Shown in pieces: positions 1 through 7,682 of a stretch of 35,266 bases of DNA (its first letter is position 1; each line of letters starts with the position of its first letter). The notes under the pieces are model-generated. The model was not told the DNA's origin. It worked only from the letters and a program-made list of their open reading frames with translations, and did not search any database. Made by a program: the position numbers and the translations under genes. The stretch is from positions 1 to 35,266 of the forward strand of contig NZ_BCRB01000036.1 of the NCBI RefSeq assembly GCF_001552375.1, written 5' to 3'. Origin of the DNA: Cellulomonas iranensis NBRC 101100 = JCM 18110 (GTDB lineage Bacteria; Actinomycetota; Actinomycetes; Actinomycetales; Cellulomonadaceae).

Positions 1-20
1 GGTGGTGGGTGGGTGGGGGC

Positions 21-37
21 GTCCGCGGGCCGCGGAC
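21..37. terminator. Short GC hairpin beyond metQ
   Basis: GTCCGCG and CGCGGAC form a perfect 7-bp stem with a 3-nt loop. It lies after the larger hairpin at 44-76 in the direction of metQ transcription and may be a second part of that terminator. No U-tract follows. The rest of positions 1-91 shows no gene. Confidence 0.35.
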
Positions 38-43
38 GACGAC

Positions 44-76
44 GGGCCGGGCGCCCTCGGTGAGGGTGCCCGGCCC
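44..76 (-). terminator. Terminator hairpin of the metNIQ operon
   Basis: Two 15-nt arms (44-58 and 62-76) pair around a 3-nt loop with one mismatch (position 53 against 67). The hairpin begins 15 nt past the metQ stop. There is no run of U after it, which is usual for high-GC actinobacterial terminators. Confidence 0.6.
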
Positions 77-91
77 GTCGGGTGCCGTGCG

Positions 92-937
92 TCAGAACGC
101 GGCGACGACCTCGCCGTCCGGCCAGCGCTTCTCGATGAACGCACGGACCTCGTCGGAGTGCAGCAGGCCGTCGAGCTTCACGAGCGCGGGGTTCGACTTG
201 TCCTCCGAGCGCACCGCGAGGAAGTTCGCGTACGGGTTGCCCTCGCCGGACTCCAGCAGGATCGAGTCCTTCGCGGGGTTCAGGCCCGCCTCGAGCGCGT
301 AGTTGCCGTTGATGATCGCGGCGTCCACGTCCTGCAGCGAGACCACGAGCTGCTCGGGCGCGGTCTCGACGAACTCGAGGTTCTTCGGGTTGTCCTTGAT
401 GTCGAGCAGGGTCGCGTCGCCGTCGGTCTCCTCGAGCGTGATGAGCCCGCCCTCGACCAGCAGGTCGAGCGCGCGCGACTGGTTGCCCGGGTCGTTCGTG
501 ATGCCGACGACGCCGCCGTCGGGGATGTCGTCGACCGACTCGACCTTCTTCGAGTACACGCCGTACGGCTCGATGTGCACGCCGTCGAAGTGGTCGAAGT
601 CGAAGCCGTTCTCCTCGACCTGCGCCGTGAAGTACGGCAGGTGCTGGAAGTAGTTGGCGTCGAGCTCGCCCTCGGCGAGCGCCGTGTTCGGCAGCACGTA
701 GTCCGTGAACTCGCGGATGTCGAGGTCCAGACCCGCGTCGGCAGCGAGCTCGTCCTGCACGAACTGCAGGATCTCGGCGTGCGGCACGGGGCTCGCGCCG
801 ACCACGAGGGTCGTGGTGCCCGACGCGTCGGTCGAGCCGGCGGTCGCGCCGGCGTCGGGGTCGTCGCCACCCGCGCAGCCCGTCATCACCAGGGCCGCTG
901 CGGACAGGACGGCTGCGGTGCGGACGATTCTCTTCAT
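92..937 (-). CDS. metQ: Methionine ABC transporter substrate-binding lipoprotein MetQ
   Basis: A 281-residue NlpA/MetQ-family binding protein. It captures methionine outside the membrane and delivers it to MetI/MetN. The N-terminus is a lipoprotein signal: two Arg/Lys, a hydrophobic run and a lipobox ending at Cys21 (M-T-G-C), followed by a Gly/Asp/Ser linker. The body carries family landmarks such as ANYFQHLPY and the stretch around YGVYSKK. The ATG at 937 is preceded by GAGAGGAA, about 9 nt upstream. It is the last gene of metN-metI-metQ, separated from metI by 74 nt containing a small hairpin that could protect or boost the metQ message. The family also includes binders of other amino acids; methionine is inferred from the MetN NIL domain. 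Confidence 0.93.
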   Translation of the reverse strand: MKRIVRTAAVLSAAALVMTGCAGGDDPDAGATAGSTDASGTTTLVVGASPVPHAEILQFVQDELAADAGLDLDIREFTDYVLPNTALAEGELDANYFQHLPYFTAQVEENGFDFDHFDGVHIEPYGVYSKKVESVDDIPDGGVVGITNDPGNQSRALDLLVEGGLITLEETDGDATLLDIKDNPKNLEFVETAPEQLVVSLQDVDAAIINGNYALEAGLNPAKDSILLESGEGNPYANFLAVRSEDKSNPALVKLDGLLHSDEVRAFIEKRWPDGEVVAAF

Positions 938-960
938 CGCGGGTGTTCCTCTCAGGGTCC

Positions 961-977
961 GTCCCCCGGTCGGGGAC
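961..977 (-). promoter_or_regulatory. Intercistronic hairpin between metI and metQ
   Basis: GTCCCC and GGGGAC pair around a 5-nt loop, between the metI stop and the metQ ribosome-binding site. Hairpins here often stabilise the message for the binding protein, which is needed in excess. The role is inferred. Confidence 0.3.
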
Positions 978-1011
978 GACGTGCGGGGGCCGCGGTCGCG
1001 GCGGGGCGTGC

Positions 1012-1692
1012 TCACCTGTGGTCCAGGCGGCGGGCGACGGCGTCGCCGACGAGCTGGACCACGGTGACCAGCACGACGATGACGACGACGGACGTGTACA
1101 GGACGGTCGGGTCGAACCGCTGGAACCCGTAGGTGATCGCGAGGAACCCGAGGCCGCCGGCGCCGATCGCGCCGACCATCGCGGAGTACCCGATGAGCGC
1201 GATCACGGTGACGGTGAACCCGGAGACGATCGCGGGCAGCGCCTCGCGCACCAGCACCGCGCCGAGGATTTTCGGCGTCGTCGAGCCCATGACGCGCGCG
1301 GCCTCGACCTTGCCCGGGGCGACGTCGCGCACCGCGGTCTCGACGAGCCGCGCGAAGAACGGGATGGTCCCGAGGCTGAGCGGCACGACCGCGGCCTCCC
1401 ACCCGAGGCTCGTGCCGACGATCGCCCGGGTCACGGGGATCACGGCGACGGCCAGGATGATGAAGGGCAGCGCGCGCAGCGTGTTGACGACGAACCCGAG
1501 CACGGCCGACGCCGTCCGGTTCGGCGTGAGCCCGTCGGACGCGAGCGAGCGCAGCAGCAGCCCCAGCGGCAGCCCGACGACGAGCACGACGAGCGCCGAC
1601 AGCCCCACCATCTGGAGCGTCTCGACGGTCGCCTCGGGGAGCTTCTGCTGGATGACGCGGTTGGTCGTGAGCTCGATCCACAGGTCGCCCAT
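1012..1692 (-). CDS. metI: Methionine ABC transporter permease MetI
   Basis: A 226-residue integral membrane permease, the usual MetI length, with about five hydrophobic helices. The cytoplasmic EAA loop that docks on the ATPase is visible as EAARVMG...LVREALPAI. The ATG at 1692 shares its A with the TGA of metN (TGATG), so the two genes are translationally coupled. A GGAGG sits about 9 nt before the start. It forms the membrane channel of the MetNIQ importer. Confidence 0.94.
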   Translation of the reverse strand: MGDLWIELTTNRVIQQKLPEATVETLQMVGLSALVVLVVGLPLGLLLRSLASDGLTPNRTASAVLGFVVNTLRALPFIILAVAVIPVTRAIVGTSLGWEAAVVPLSLGTIPFFARLVETAVRDVAPGKVEAARVMGSTTPKILGAVLVREALPAIVSGFTVTVIALIGYSAMVGAIGAGGLGFLAITYGFQRFDPTVLYTSVVVIVVLVTVVQLVGDAVARRLDHR

Positions 1693-2699
1693 CACGCCAC
1701 CTCCCGCCCGGCGTCGGTGGCGGTCGGGACGGCGAGCGGGTCGAGCCCCGCGGCGCGCAGCCGCTCGACGACCTCCGGCACGCGCCCCGTCGGGGCGTCG
1801 ACGATGAGCCGGCCGACCCGGACGCCGCCGAGCGGCTCGACCGTGGCGGACGCGACCTCGACGTCGTCGCCCAGCGCGGCGACCGCGGCGAACGCGACGC
1901 TGGTCGGCACGGCGTCGGTCGAGAACACGGCCTCGACGAGCGCGCGCCGGTCGCCGGGCGGCAGGTCGGGCACGGGCACCAGCGCGCGGGACAGCGGCGA
2001 GCCGACGGCCGTGACGACCTGCGCGAGCGCACCGGTCTGCACGACCCGGCCGTGCTCGAGCAGCGTCACGTGGTCGCACACGTCGCGGACCACGGCGGGC
2101 TCGTGCGTGATGACGACGACCGTGATGCCGAGCCGGTCGCGCAGGTCGCGCACGAGGCCGAGGATCTGGCGCGTGGTCTCCCCGTCGAGCGCCGACGTGG
2201 GCTCGTCGCACAGCAGCACGCCGGGCTCGGTGGCCAGCGCGCGGGCGATGCCGACGCGCTGCTTCTGCCCGCCGGACAGCTGTGCGGGGTAGGCGCCCGC
2301 GCGGTCGCCGAGGCCGACGAGGTCGAGCAGCTCGGCGACCCGGGCGGCGCGCTCATGGCGGCGGACCCCGGCGACCTCGAGCGGGTACGCGACGTTCGCG
2401 GCGATCGTGCGCGAGTCGAGCAGGTTGACGTGCTGGAAGACCATGCCGGTGCGGCGGCGGGCCGCGCGCAGCTTGTTCTCGGCGAGGTCGGAGATCGTCA
2501 CGCCGTCGACCCGGACCGTGCCGGACGTGGGGCGCTCGAGGCCCGTGAGGCAGCGGATGAGCGTCGACTTGCCGGCGCCCGAGCGGCCGACGATGCCGTG
2601 CACGGTGCCGCGCTCGACGTGCAGGTCGATGCCGTCGAGGGCGACGACGTCACCGTCGGGCGACGCGTAGACCTTGCGGAGACCGGTCAGCTCGATCAC
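1692..2699 (-). CDS. metN: Methionine ABC transporter ATP-binding protein MetN
   Basis: A 335-residue ABC ATPase. Visible motifs are Walker A GRSGAGKST (38-46), the Q-loop Gln89, signature LSGGQ (141-145), Walker B VLLCDE (161-166) and the switch His199. Residues from about 255 to the end match the NIL domain that binds methionine and gives trans-inhibition in MetN, which separates it from general amino-acid ATPases. The start is a GTG with AAGGA upstream. It is the first gene of the operon. Its upstream region to 2947 has no TANNNT box on the minus strand and no riboswitch I could recognise. Confidence 0.95.
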   Translation of the reverse strand: MIELTGLRKVYASPDGDVVALDGIDLHVERGTVHGIVGRSGAGKSTLIRCLTGLERPTSGTVRVDGVTISDLAENKLRAARRRTGMVFQHVNLLDSRTIAANVAYPLEVAGVRRHERAARVAELLDLVGLGDRAGAYPAQLSGGQKQRVGIARALATEPGVLLCDEPTSALDGETTRQILGLVRDLRDRLGITVVVITHEPAVVRDVCDHVTLLEHGRVVQTGALAQVVTAVGSPLSRALVPVPDLPPGDRRALVEAVFSTDAVPTSVAFAAVAALGDDVEVASATVEPLGGVRVGRLIVDAPTGRVPEVVERLRAAGLDPLAVPTATDAGREVA

Positions 2700-2947
2700 G
2701 GGGGTCCTTCGAGGTGGTGCCGCGGGCGGGGCACGCAGGGTGCCGGTGCGGCGGGCGGGGGACGACCCGGGGCGCGGACGAGCGGCAGCGGGTCAGGGGA
2801 GCGCGCGAGGGGCGCGCGGGGTCGCCGTCAGCGACACATTCGGGCACGGCACATGCAGGCGGCGACGGCGTGGGCCGGTCGCGGCGCGTGCGTGTCGATG
2901 TGTGCCATGCCGGTCATGCAAGCACGCGGCGCGGACGCGCCCGCGCA
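2700..2947. other. Leader/promoter region of metNIQ, no gene seen
   Basis: About 250 nt between metN and the hairpin at 2948. On the minus strand I see no TANNNT -10 box and no convincing SAM-riboswitch core. A short direct repeat CATGC-4nt-CATGC occurs near 2907-2920. Methionine-dependent control is expected but its element is not identified. Confidence 0.4.
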
Positions 2948-2981
2948 CCGTCTCGACATGTGGGACCACATGTCGAGACGG
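2948..2981 (-). terminator. Perfect 16-bp inverted repeat, probable terminator
   Basis: Arms 2948-2963 and 2966-2981 are exact reverse complements separated by 2 nt. It lies 36 nt past the dehydrogenase stop, so a terminator is the simplest reading; a comparable 14-bp hairpin follows the YqeB-like gene. It is less GC-rich than the other hairpins here and sits about 250 nt before metN, so an operator is also possible. Confidence 0.55.
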
Positions 2982-3017
2982 CGTGTCAGATCCCGTCGGA
3001 CGTCTGCGACGGCGGTC

Positions 3018-3986
3018 TCACAGGTCCAGCAGCGGGATCACCGGCGGACCGGCGACGACGTTCTCCAGCGGGCGCTCCGCCAGGAGCGCGGTGAGCTGGC
3101 GCCGCGCGAGCTCCGTCAGCCGCGCCGCCGTCAGCGGCGTGCGCCGCCCCACCTCCGGCGTGACCAGCGCGTTCGGCGCCCGCCACAGCAGGTGGTCGGG
3201 CGGCAGCGGCGACGGGTCCGTGACGTCGAGCGCGGCCCGCAGCCGGCCGGACCCGAGCTCGTCGACCAGCGCGTCGGTGTCGACCACGCGCCCGTGCGCG
3301 ACGTTCACGAGCAGCGCGTCGTCGTGCATCGCCGCGAGGAAGTCCTCGTCGACCAGGTGCGTCGTCGCGTCGGTGAGCGGCACCGCGAGCACCACGACGT
3401 CCGCGCGCGGCAGCAGGTGCGGCAGCTCGTCGACCCCGTGCACGCGGCCGTCGAGCGTCTCGCGCGCCGTGCGCGCCACGACCGTCACCGACGCGCGGAA
3501 CGCGCGCAGCCGCGCGACGACCTCCGTGCCGACCGCGCCGGCGCCGACCACGAGCACCCGGCTGCCCGTGAGCGACCCGACCCGGCCCGGTGCGGGCGAC
3601 CAGTGCTGCACGGTCATCCGGCGCGCCGCGTCGTCGATGCCGCGCAGCTGCGCGAGCGCGAGCCCGACCGCGAGCTCCGCCGCGCCGTCGGCGTGGACGC
3701 CTCGCGCGTCGGCCACCGTCACACCCGTCGGCAGGACGCCCGCGAGCCCGCCGTGCCACGCACCCGCGAGCTGCACGAACCGCAGGTGCGGCGCCTGTGC
3801 GACCCGCTCGAGCACGCGGGGGTCGGGCGTGCCCGGCACGAGCGCCGCGTGCACGTCGTCGAGCGTGAGGCCCGCCGGTCCGTCGTCGGCGGTCGGGTCC
3901 CACAGGCCCGTGCGGGCGCCGCGCGGCGGGGCCCCGAACATCAGGCGCAGCTCGGTGGTGGGGAACGTCCAGGTCAGCACGGACAC
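3018..3986 (-). CDS. D-2-hydroxyacid dehydrogenase-like protein with altered active site
   Basis: About 322 residues. The fold is that of the NAD-dependent D-isomer 2-hydroxyacid dehydrogenases: substrate domain 1-100, Rossmann motif GAGAVG at 148-153, and the catalytic Arg233 in the segment NVAHGRVVD. The other two catalytic residues are not the expected ones. The usual Glu in DPEPLP is Ser259 (DPSPLP), and the usual His in TPHVG is Glu278 (TPEVG); I checked both codons (TCG and GAG). The protein may bind NAD(H) without normal dehydrogenase activity, or do other chemistry. The start is uncertain: GTG at 3986 or 3980, neither with a strong ribosome-binding site. A 14-nt perfect palindrome (4038-4051) lies about 50 nt upstream. 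Confidence 0.8.
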   Translation of the reverse strand: MSVLTWTFPTTELRLMFGAPPRGARTGLWDPTADDGPAGLTLDDVHAALVPGTPDPRVLERVAQAPHLRFVQLAGAWHGGLAGVLPTGVTVADARGVHADGAAELAVGLALAQLRGIDDAARRMTVQHWSPAPGRVGSLTGSRVLVVGAGAVGTEVVARLRAFRASVTVVARTARETLDGRVHGVDELPHLLPRADVVVLAVPLTDATTHLVDEDFLAAMHDDALLVNVAHGRVVDTDALVDELGSGRLRAALDVTDPSPLPPDHLLWRAPNALVTPEVGRRTPLTAARLTELARRQLTALLAERPLENVVAGPPVIPLLDL

Positions 3987-4099
3987 ATCCAACCGTGTCC
4001 GGGTTGCCTGCGTATGTCCGTCCGCCGTCGCGTGCGTCACCCGCGCGGGTGCTCCTCGTGGGCGACCCCGTGGCCGACCCCGCGGACGCCCCCGCGACG

Positions 4100-4972
4100 T
4101 CAGTCGACGAGCGCCGCGCGCAGCGCCGTGACCTCGTCGTCGGCCAGCCCGAGCCCGTGGGTCAGGTACCCGTCGAACGACCCGAACCGGTCCACCATCG
4201 CGTCGAGCGCGGTGTCGAGGTACTCGGCGCGGACCTCCAGCAGCGGCACGAGCAGCGCGGGGTCGCCGCCCGCGTCGGCGAACCGGTGCAGCAGCGGCCC
4301 GTACATCGCCCGGACCGTCGGGTTCACCGCCAGGTACTCCGCGCGCACGCCGTCGAGGTCGACGCCCGCGGCGAGCAGCAGCACGGTCGTCGCCCAGCCC
4401 GTGCGGTCCTTGCCGGCCGTGCAGTGGTACAGCACCGGGCCCGCCGCCGGGTCGAGCACGTGGCGCAGCAGCGTCGCCCAGCCCGCGCGGGCGGCGTCGC
4501 CGACGACCAGGTCGACGTAGGTCTCGCGCATGCGCGCCGCCGGGTCGAGCGCCGCGAGGGCCTGCTCGAGCCGCTGCGGGTGCGCCATGAGCTCCGTGAG
4601 GTCGGCCGCCGGTGCCTGCGGGTCCTGCGTGAGCACGTCGGCGTGGACGCCGCGCGCCCCGGCCGGCAGCACGTCGGGCGCGGCCGCGCGCTCGGCGGCG
4701 GTGCGCAGGTCGACGACGGTCCGCACGCCCAGCGCCGCGATCGCGGGGTCGGCCGCGATGGCCGGCGCGCGCAGCTCGGCCGAGCGGAGCGCGACGCCCC
4801 GGCGCACGGTGCGGCCGTCGGCGGTGCGCCGGCCGCCGACGTCGCGCAGGTTCGCGAGCACGTCCGACGCGACGACGTGCGGGTCGGTCGCGGTGCGGGC
4901 GCCCGGTGCGGGCGCGGGCTCGCCGGTCGGCGTCGTGGGCGGGTGCGGGGGCAGCGTCGCGTCGTCGTCCAC
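4100..4972 (-). CDS. PtpB-type tyrosine/serine protein phosphatase
   Basis: About 290 residues from the GTG at 4972, close to mycobacterial PtpB (276). The signature HCTAGKDRTG places the nucleophile Cys184, Lys188, Asp189 and Arg190 in the CX5R loop. Lys-Asp in the loop is the hallmark of the PtpB/atypical dual-specificity group, which also removes phosphate from serine or phosphoinositides. The N-terminal 30 residues are Pro/Ala-rich and probably disordered. No signal peptide is seen. An in-frame upstream GTG would add about 27 residues, but the overlap with the terminator hairpin at 5038-5076 makes the shorter start more likely. Substrates cannot be read from the sequence. Confidence 0.85.
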   Translation of the reverse strand: MDDDATLPPHPPTTPTGEPAPAPGARTATDPHVVASDVLANLRDVGGRRTADGRTVRRGVALRSAELRAPAIAADPAIAALGVRTVVDLRTAAERAAAPDVLPAGARGVHADVLTQDPQAPAADLTELMAHPQRLEQALAALDPAARMRETYVDLVVGDAARAGWATLLRHVLDPAAGPVLYHCTAGKDRTGWATTVLLLAAGVDLDGVRAEYLAVNPTVRAMYGPLLHRFADAGGDPALLVPLLEVRAEYLDTALDAMVDRFGSFDGYLTHGLGLADDEVTALRAALVD

Positions 4973-5037
4973 GCCCCGAGCCTGGCACACGTCGTCACCG
5001 CCCACCCCGGGAGCCGCGGGTCGCCGACGAGCACGAG

Positions 5038-5076
5038 GACCACCGGTCACCACGGGGGGCGAGGTGACCGGTGGTC
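5038..5076 (-). terminator. Perfect 14-bp hairpin, terminator of the YqeB-like gene
   Basis: Arms 5038-5051 and 5063-5076 are exact reverse complements with an 11-nt loop. It lies 25 nt past the stop of the gene ending at 5102. No U-tract follows. Confidence 0.65.
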
Positions 5077-5101
5077 GGTCTCGGGGGAGGCGGCCGGGGC
5101 G

Positions 5102-5827
5102 TCAGCCCGTGCGGCGGACCTCCTGGCGGTCGCGTCGGTCACGCACCGCGACGCCCAGCGTGCCGAGCTCGGACGCGAGCGCGTCGGCCGTCGCGGGGTC
5201 CTCGTCGCCGAGGGCCGTGCGGCGCCGCACGAGCAGCGCGTCGGCGCCGTGCGGCGTGCCGGGCCGGCCCTGCACCCAGCGCCGCCACTCGCCGGCGTAC
5301 GGGTCGCCGTCGTCGGACCACGGGTACCCCGCGGCGCGCAGCGCGGCACCCGTGCGGCGCAGCAGCGCGTCGGCGGGGCAGCGCAGCAGCTGCCGGCCGC
5401 CGCACCCCAGCACCACGAGGTCGTCGCCGTCGGCGTGCACGTGCTCGACCGCGGCGCGCGGCACGAACCGCTCGTGGCCGTGCCGCGCCACGCCGATGCC
5501 GTCGGTCGACACCTCGACGACCCCGACGTCCTGCCGCCAGCGCTCCCAGCACCACACCCCGGCGGCGCCGCCGAGCACCGCGACGACCCCCACCTCGGGC
5601 GCGGCCGGCGCACCCAGCAGCAGGTCGCGCAGCCACGGCAGGGGGACCAGCACGGCGTCGGCCCACACCACCAGGGGCTCGAGGACGCCGCCGACGCCCG
5701 CTCCGAGCACCAGCCCCACGCCCGTCAGCACGGTCAGGGCGCGCCCGCCCAGGGCGACGGCCGTCACGGCGCCGGCGTCGTCCGTCGACCCGTGGGCCGC
5801 CGCGACGGGGGCGCGGTGCGACGACAC
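5102..5827 (-). CDS. YqeB-like membrane protein
   Basis: About 241 residues. Two hydrophobic segments lie in the first 95 residues, followed by a soluble part with a PH-like pattern (DVGVVEVSTDGIGV ... RFVPRAAVEHVHADGDDLVVL) and a conserved tail around GYPWSDDGDPYAGEWRRWV. This resembles actinobacterial YqeB-family proteins, whose function is unknown. The annotated GTG sits directly after GGGGAGGC, too close for a normal ribosome-binding site, so the true start may be an in-frame ATG three codons or so upstream or a later GTG. It is divergent from the nei-type gene, with 79 nt between. Confidence 0.7.
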   Translation of the reverse strand: MSSHRAPVAAAHGSTDDAGAVTAVALGGRALTVLTGVGLVLGAGVGGVLEPLVVWADAVLVPLPWLRDLLLGAPAAPEVGVVAVLGGAAGVWCWERWRQDVGVVEVSTDGIGVARHGHERFVPRAAVEHVHADGDDLVVLGCGGRQLLRCPADALLRRTGAALRAAGYPWSDDGDPYAGEWRRWVQGRPGTPHGADALLVRRRTALGDEDPATADALASELGTLGVAVRDRRDRQEVRRTG

Positions 5828-5893
5828 GCCTCCCCATCGGTCACGACGCCACGGAACGAAGGGACGACGGGCGCCCGTGTCGGCGCCCCCTCG

Positions 5894-5899
5894 TAGGGT
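5894..5899 (+). promoter_or_regulatory. -10 box of a leaderless nei-type transcript
   Basis: TAGGGT ends 7 nt before the GTG at 5907, so transcription should begin at or next to the start codon. No ribosome-binding site is present. Confidence 0.6.
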
Positions 5900-5906
5900 G
5901 GGCGCC

Positions 5907-6863
5907 GTGCCCGAGGGTCATACCGTCCACCGCGTCGCCCGCCAGCTCACGCTCGACCTCGTCGGGCGGCCGCTCGCCGTCTCGTCCCCCCAGGGCCGCT
6001 TCGCCGCCGGTGCGGCCCGGCTCGACGGCCGCACCATGACGCGCGCGTCGGCCGTCGGCAAGCAGCTGTTCTGCGCGTTCGGCGACGACGACGTGCTGCG
6101 CGTCCACCTCGGCCTGTACGGCGCGTGGGACCTCTACGGCGACGTCAGCCCGCTCGGCGACGGCGAGCGCGTGCGCGGCAGCCTGGGCGCGCCGCGCGTG
6201 CGCCCCGGCGCCGCGATGGACGCCCAGCCCTCGACCCGCCGCCTGCGCATGGGCGAGGACGAGACCGAGCACGCCGCCGACGACGGCCTGGAGTGGCCGC
6301 CGCCCCCGCTGGGTCAGGTGCGCGTCCGGCTCGACTCGGGGTCGGTCGTCGCGGACCTGCGCGGGCCGTCCGCGTGCGAGGTGCTCACCGCCGACGAGGC
6401 CGCGCTCGTGCGCGCCCGGCTCGGCCCCGACCCGCAGGAGGTCGAGGACCTCGACGCCGCCGGTGACGTGGTCGTCGAGCGCGTGACCCGCCGGAACGTC
6501 CCGGTCGGTCAGCTGCTCATGGACCAGGCGGTCGTCGCGGGCATCGGCAACATCTACCGCGCCGAGCTGCTGTTCCGGGCACGGCTCGACCCGTGGACGC
6601 CCGGCCGGCGCGTGCCGCCCGACACTGTCCGCGCGCTGTGGCGGGACTGGGCCGTGCTGCTCGCCGACGGCATCCGCGACGGCGTCATGCTCACGCGCGA
6701 GGACCTCGACGCGGCCGGCCGTGCGCAGGCCCGGCACGACCCCACCGCGCGGCACTGGGTGTACGGGCGCGGCGGTCTGCCGTGCCGCGTGTGCGGCACG
6801 CCCGTGGTCGTCGAGGAGATGGCCGCGCGCAAGCTGTACCGCTGCCCCGCCTGCCAGGTCTGA
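5907..6863 (+). CDS. nei: Fpg/Nei-family DNA glycosylase (endonuclease VIII type)
   Basis: A 318-residue base-excision repair enzyme. After Met removal the catalytic Pro2-Glu3 (PEGHTVHR) is exposed, the Nei1 style. Lys52 is the conserved Lys of the N-lobe. The H2TH helices cover about 198-226 with GIGNIYRAE. A C-terminal zinc finger has Cys293, Cys296, Cys313 and Cys316. It excises oxidised bases and nicks at the abasic site. It is longer than typical actinobacterial Nei1 (about 265-275): a charged, Pro/Gly-rich segment of roughly 50 residues at about 82-137 interrupts the N-terminal lobe. The GTG start lacks a ribosome-binding site and has a -10 box placed for a leaderless mRNA. It converges on the DUF1684 gene with only 11 nt between the stops. 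Confidence 0.9.
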   Translation: MPEGHTVHRVARQLTLDLVGRPLAVSSPQGRFAAGAARLDGRTMTRASAVGKQLFCAFGDDDVLRVHLGLYGAWDLYGDVSPLGDGERVRGSLGAPRVRPGAAMDAQPSTRRLRMGEDETEHAADDGLEWPPPPLGQVRVRLDSGSVVADLRGPSACEVLTADEAALVRARLGPDPQEVEDLDAAGDVVVERVTRRNVPVGQLLMDQAVVAGIGNIYRAELLFRARLDPWTPGRRVPPDTVRALWRDWAVLLADGIRDGVMLTREDLDAAGRAQARHDPTARHWVYGRGGLPCRVCGTPVVVEEMAARKLYRCPACQV

Positions 6864-6874
6864 GCCCGGCGGCG

Positions 6875-7567
6875 TCAGGCGTCGGTGCGCGCCACGGGGT
6901 CGTCGCCCGTGCCGCCGTCGGCGGGGCCGTCCGCCCCGGGGTACGGCGCCGTGCGCTCACCCACCGGCACCTCGGCCGCGAGCGTGTTGGCCCGGGTCGC
7001 GAGCGGGCACGCCCACGCCGGGTCGTACGCGCACGACGGCGCGTACGCGAAGTTCAGGTCCACCACCAGGCGGCCCACGTGGTCGGTGCCGAGGTCCGCG
7101 CCCTTGATGGTGTCGAGCACGTAGCGGCCCCCGCCGTACGTCACCGTGCCGGCGAGCGCGTCGCGCACCGGCAGGAACAGCCCGCCGGCGTACCCGCGCA
7201 CCGACCAGAGCGTCAGCCGCCCGAGGTCCCCCAGCTCGACCACGCCGATGCGGTCGAACCCGACGACGCCGTCGGTGCCCGTCGCGACGTCGAGACGCTG
7301 CTGGCCCGCGCGCTCCACCTCGACCTCGAACCGGTACGCCGGGTCGTACGGCGCGACGTCCAGCCCGTCGAAGACGGCCCGTGCGTCGGCCGTCAGCGGC
7401 GACGCCGGGTGGTAGGCGAACAGCTCGTCGCGCTGCTGCACCCACACCGCGTGCGCACCGGCGGGATCGTCGACCGCGAGCGCGCGGACCTGCGCGTACG
7501 TCTGCGACGTGCGACGACGCCAGTCGGCGACGTCGAGGGCTGCGGTCAGGGGCGTGGCGTCGTGCAC
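6875..7567 (-). CDS. DUF1684 family protein
   Basis: About 230 residues matching the DUF1684 pattern: an N-terminal W/R/K-rich helix, the ASPLT segment, a central beta-rich region, and a hallmark C-terminal stretch with GGGRYVLDTIKGADLG, DLNFAYAPSCAYDP and WACPLA. The molecular role is not established; members are common in Actinobacteria and Bacteroidetes. The chosen GTG at 7567 has GGTGGA just upstream. The last 25 residues are Asp/Gly/Pro-rich and probably disordered. It is divergent from the LLM oxidoreductase (116 nt between starts). Confidence 0.85.
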   Translation of the reverse strand: MHDATPLTAALDVADWRRRTSQTYAQVRALAVDDPAGAHAVWVQQRDELFAYHPASPLTADARAVFDGLDVAPYDPAYRFEVEVERAGQQRLDVATGTDGVVGFDRIGVVELGDLGRLTLWSVRGYAGGLFLPVRDALAGTVTYGGGRYVLDTIKGADLGTDHVGRLVVDLNFAYAPSCAYDPAWACPLATRANTLAAEVPVGERTAPYPGADGPADGGTGDDPVARTDA

Positions 7568-7682
7568 GTGTCCACCGTCGCAAGCGCGGGCCGCTCGCGC
7601 ACCTCGAACGCGCGCGCGCCGACGCCGTTCACCCGCCCGCGCCACGGCAGCCCCCGACGGCGGGGCGTGCGAGGCTGACGGC

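Noticed and set aside
2700-2947. SAM riboswitch upstream of metN
   Set aside because: I looked for SAM-I and SAM-IV core elements on the minus strand and found only partial, unconvincing matches such as GGCAC-CCTGC-GTGCC. A covariance-model scan would decide.
4038-4051. 14-nt palindrome CACCCGCGCGGGTG upstream of the dehydrogenase gene
   Set aside because: Perfect but made almost only of G and C, and common by chance at this composition. No second copy or regulator gene is nearby.
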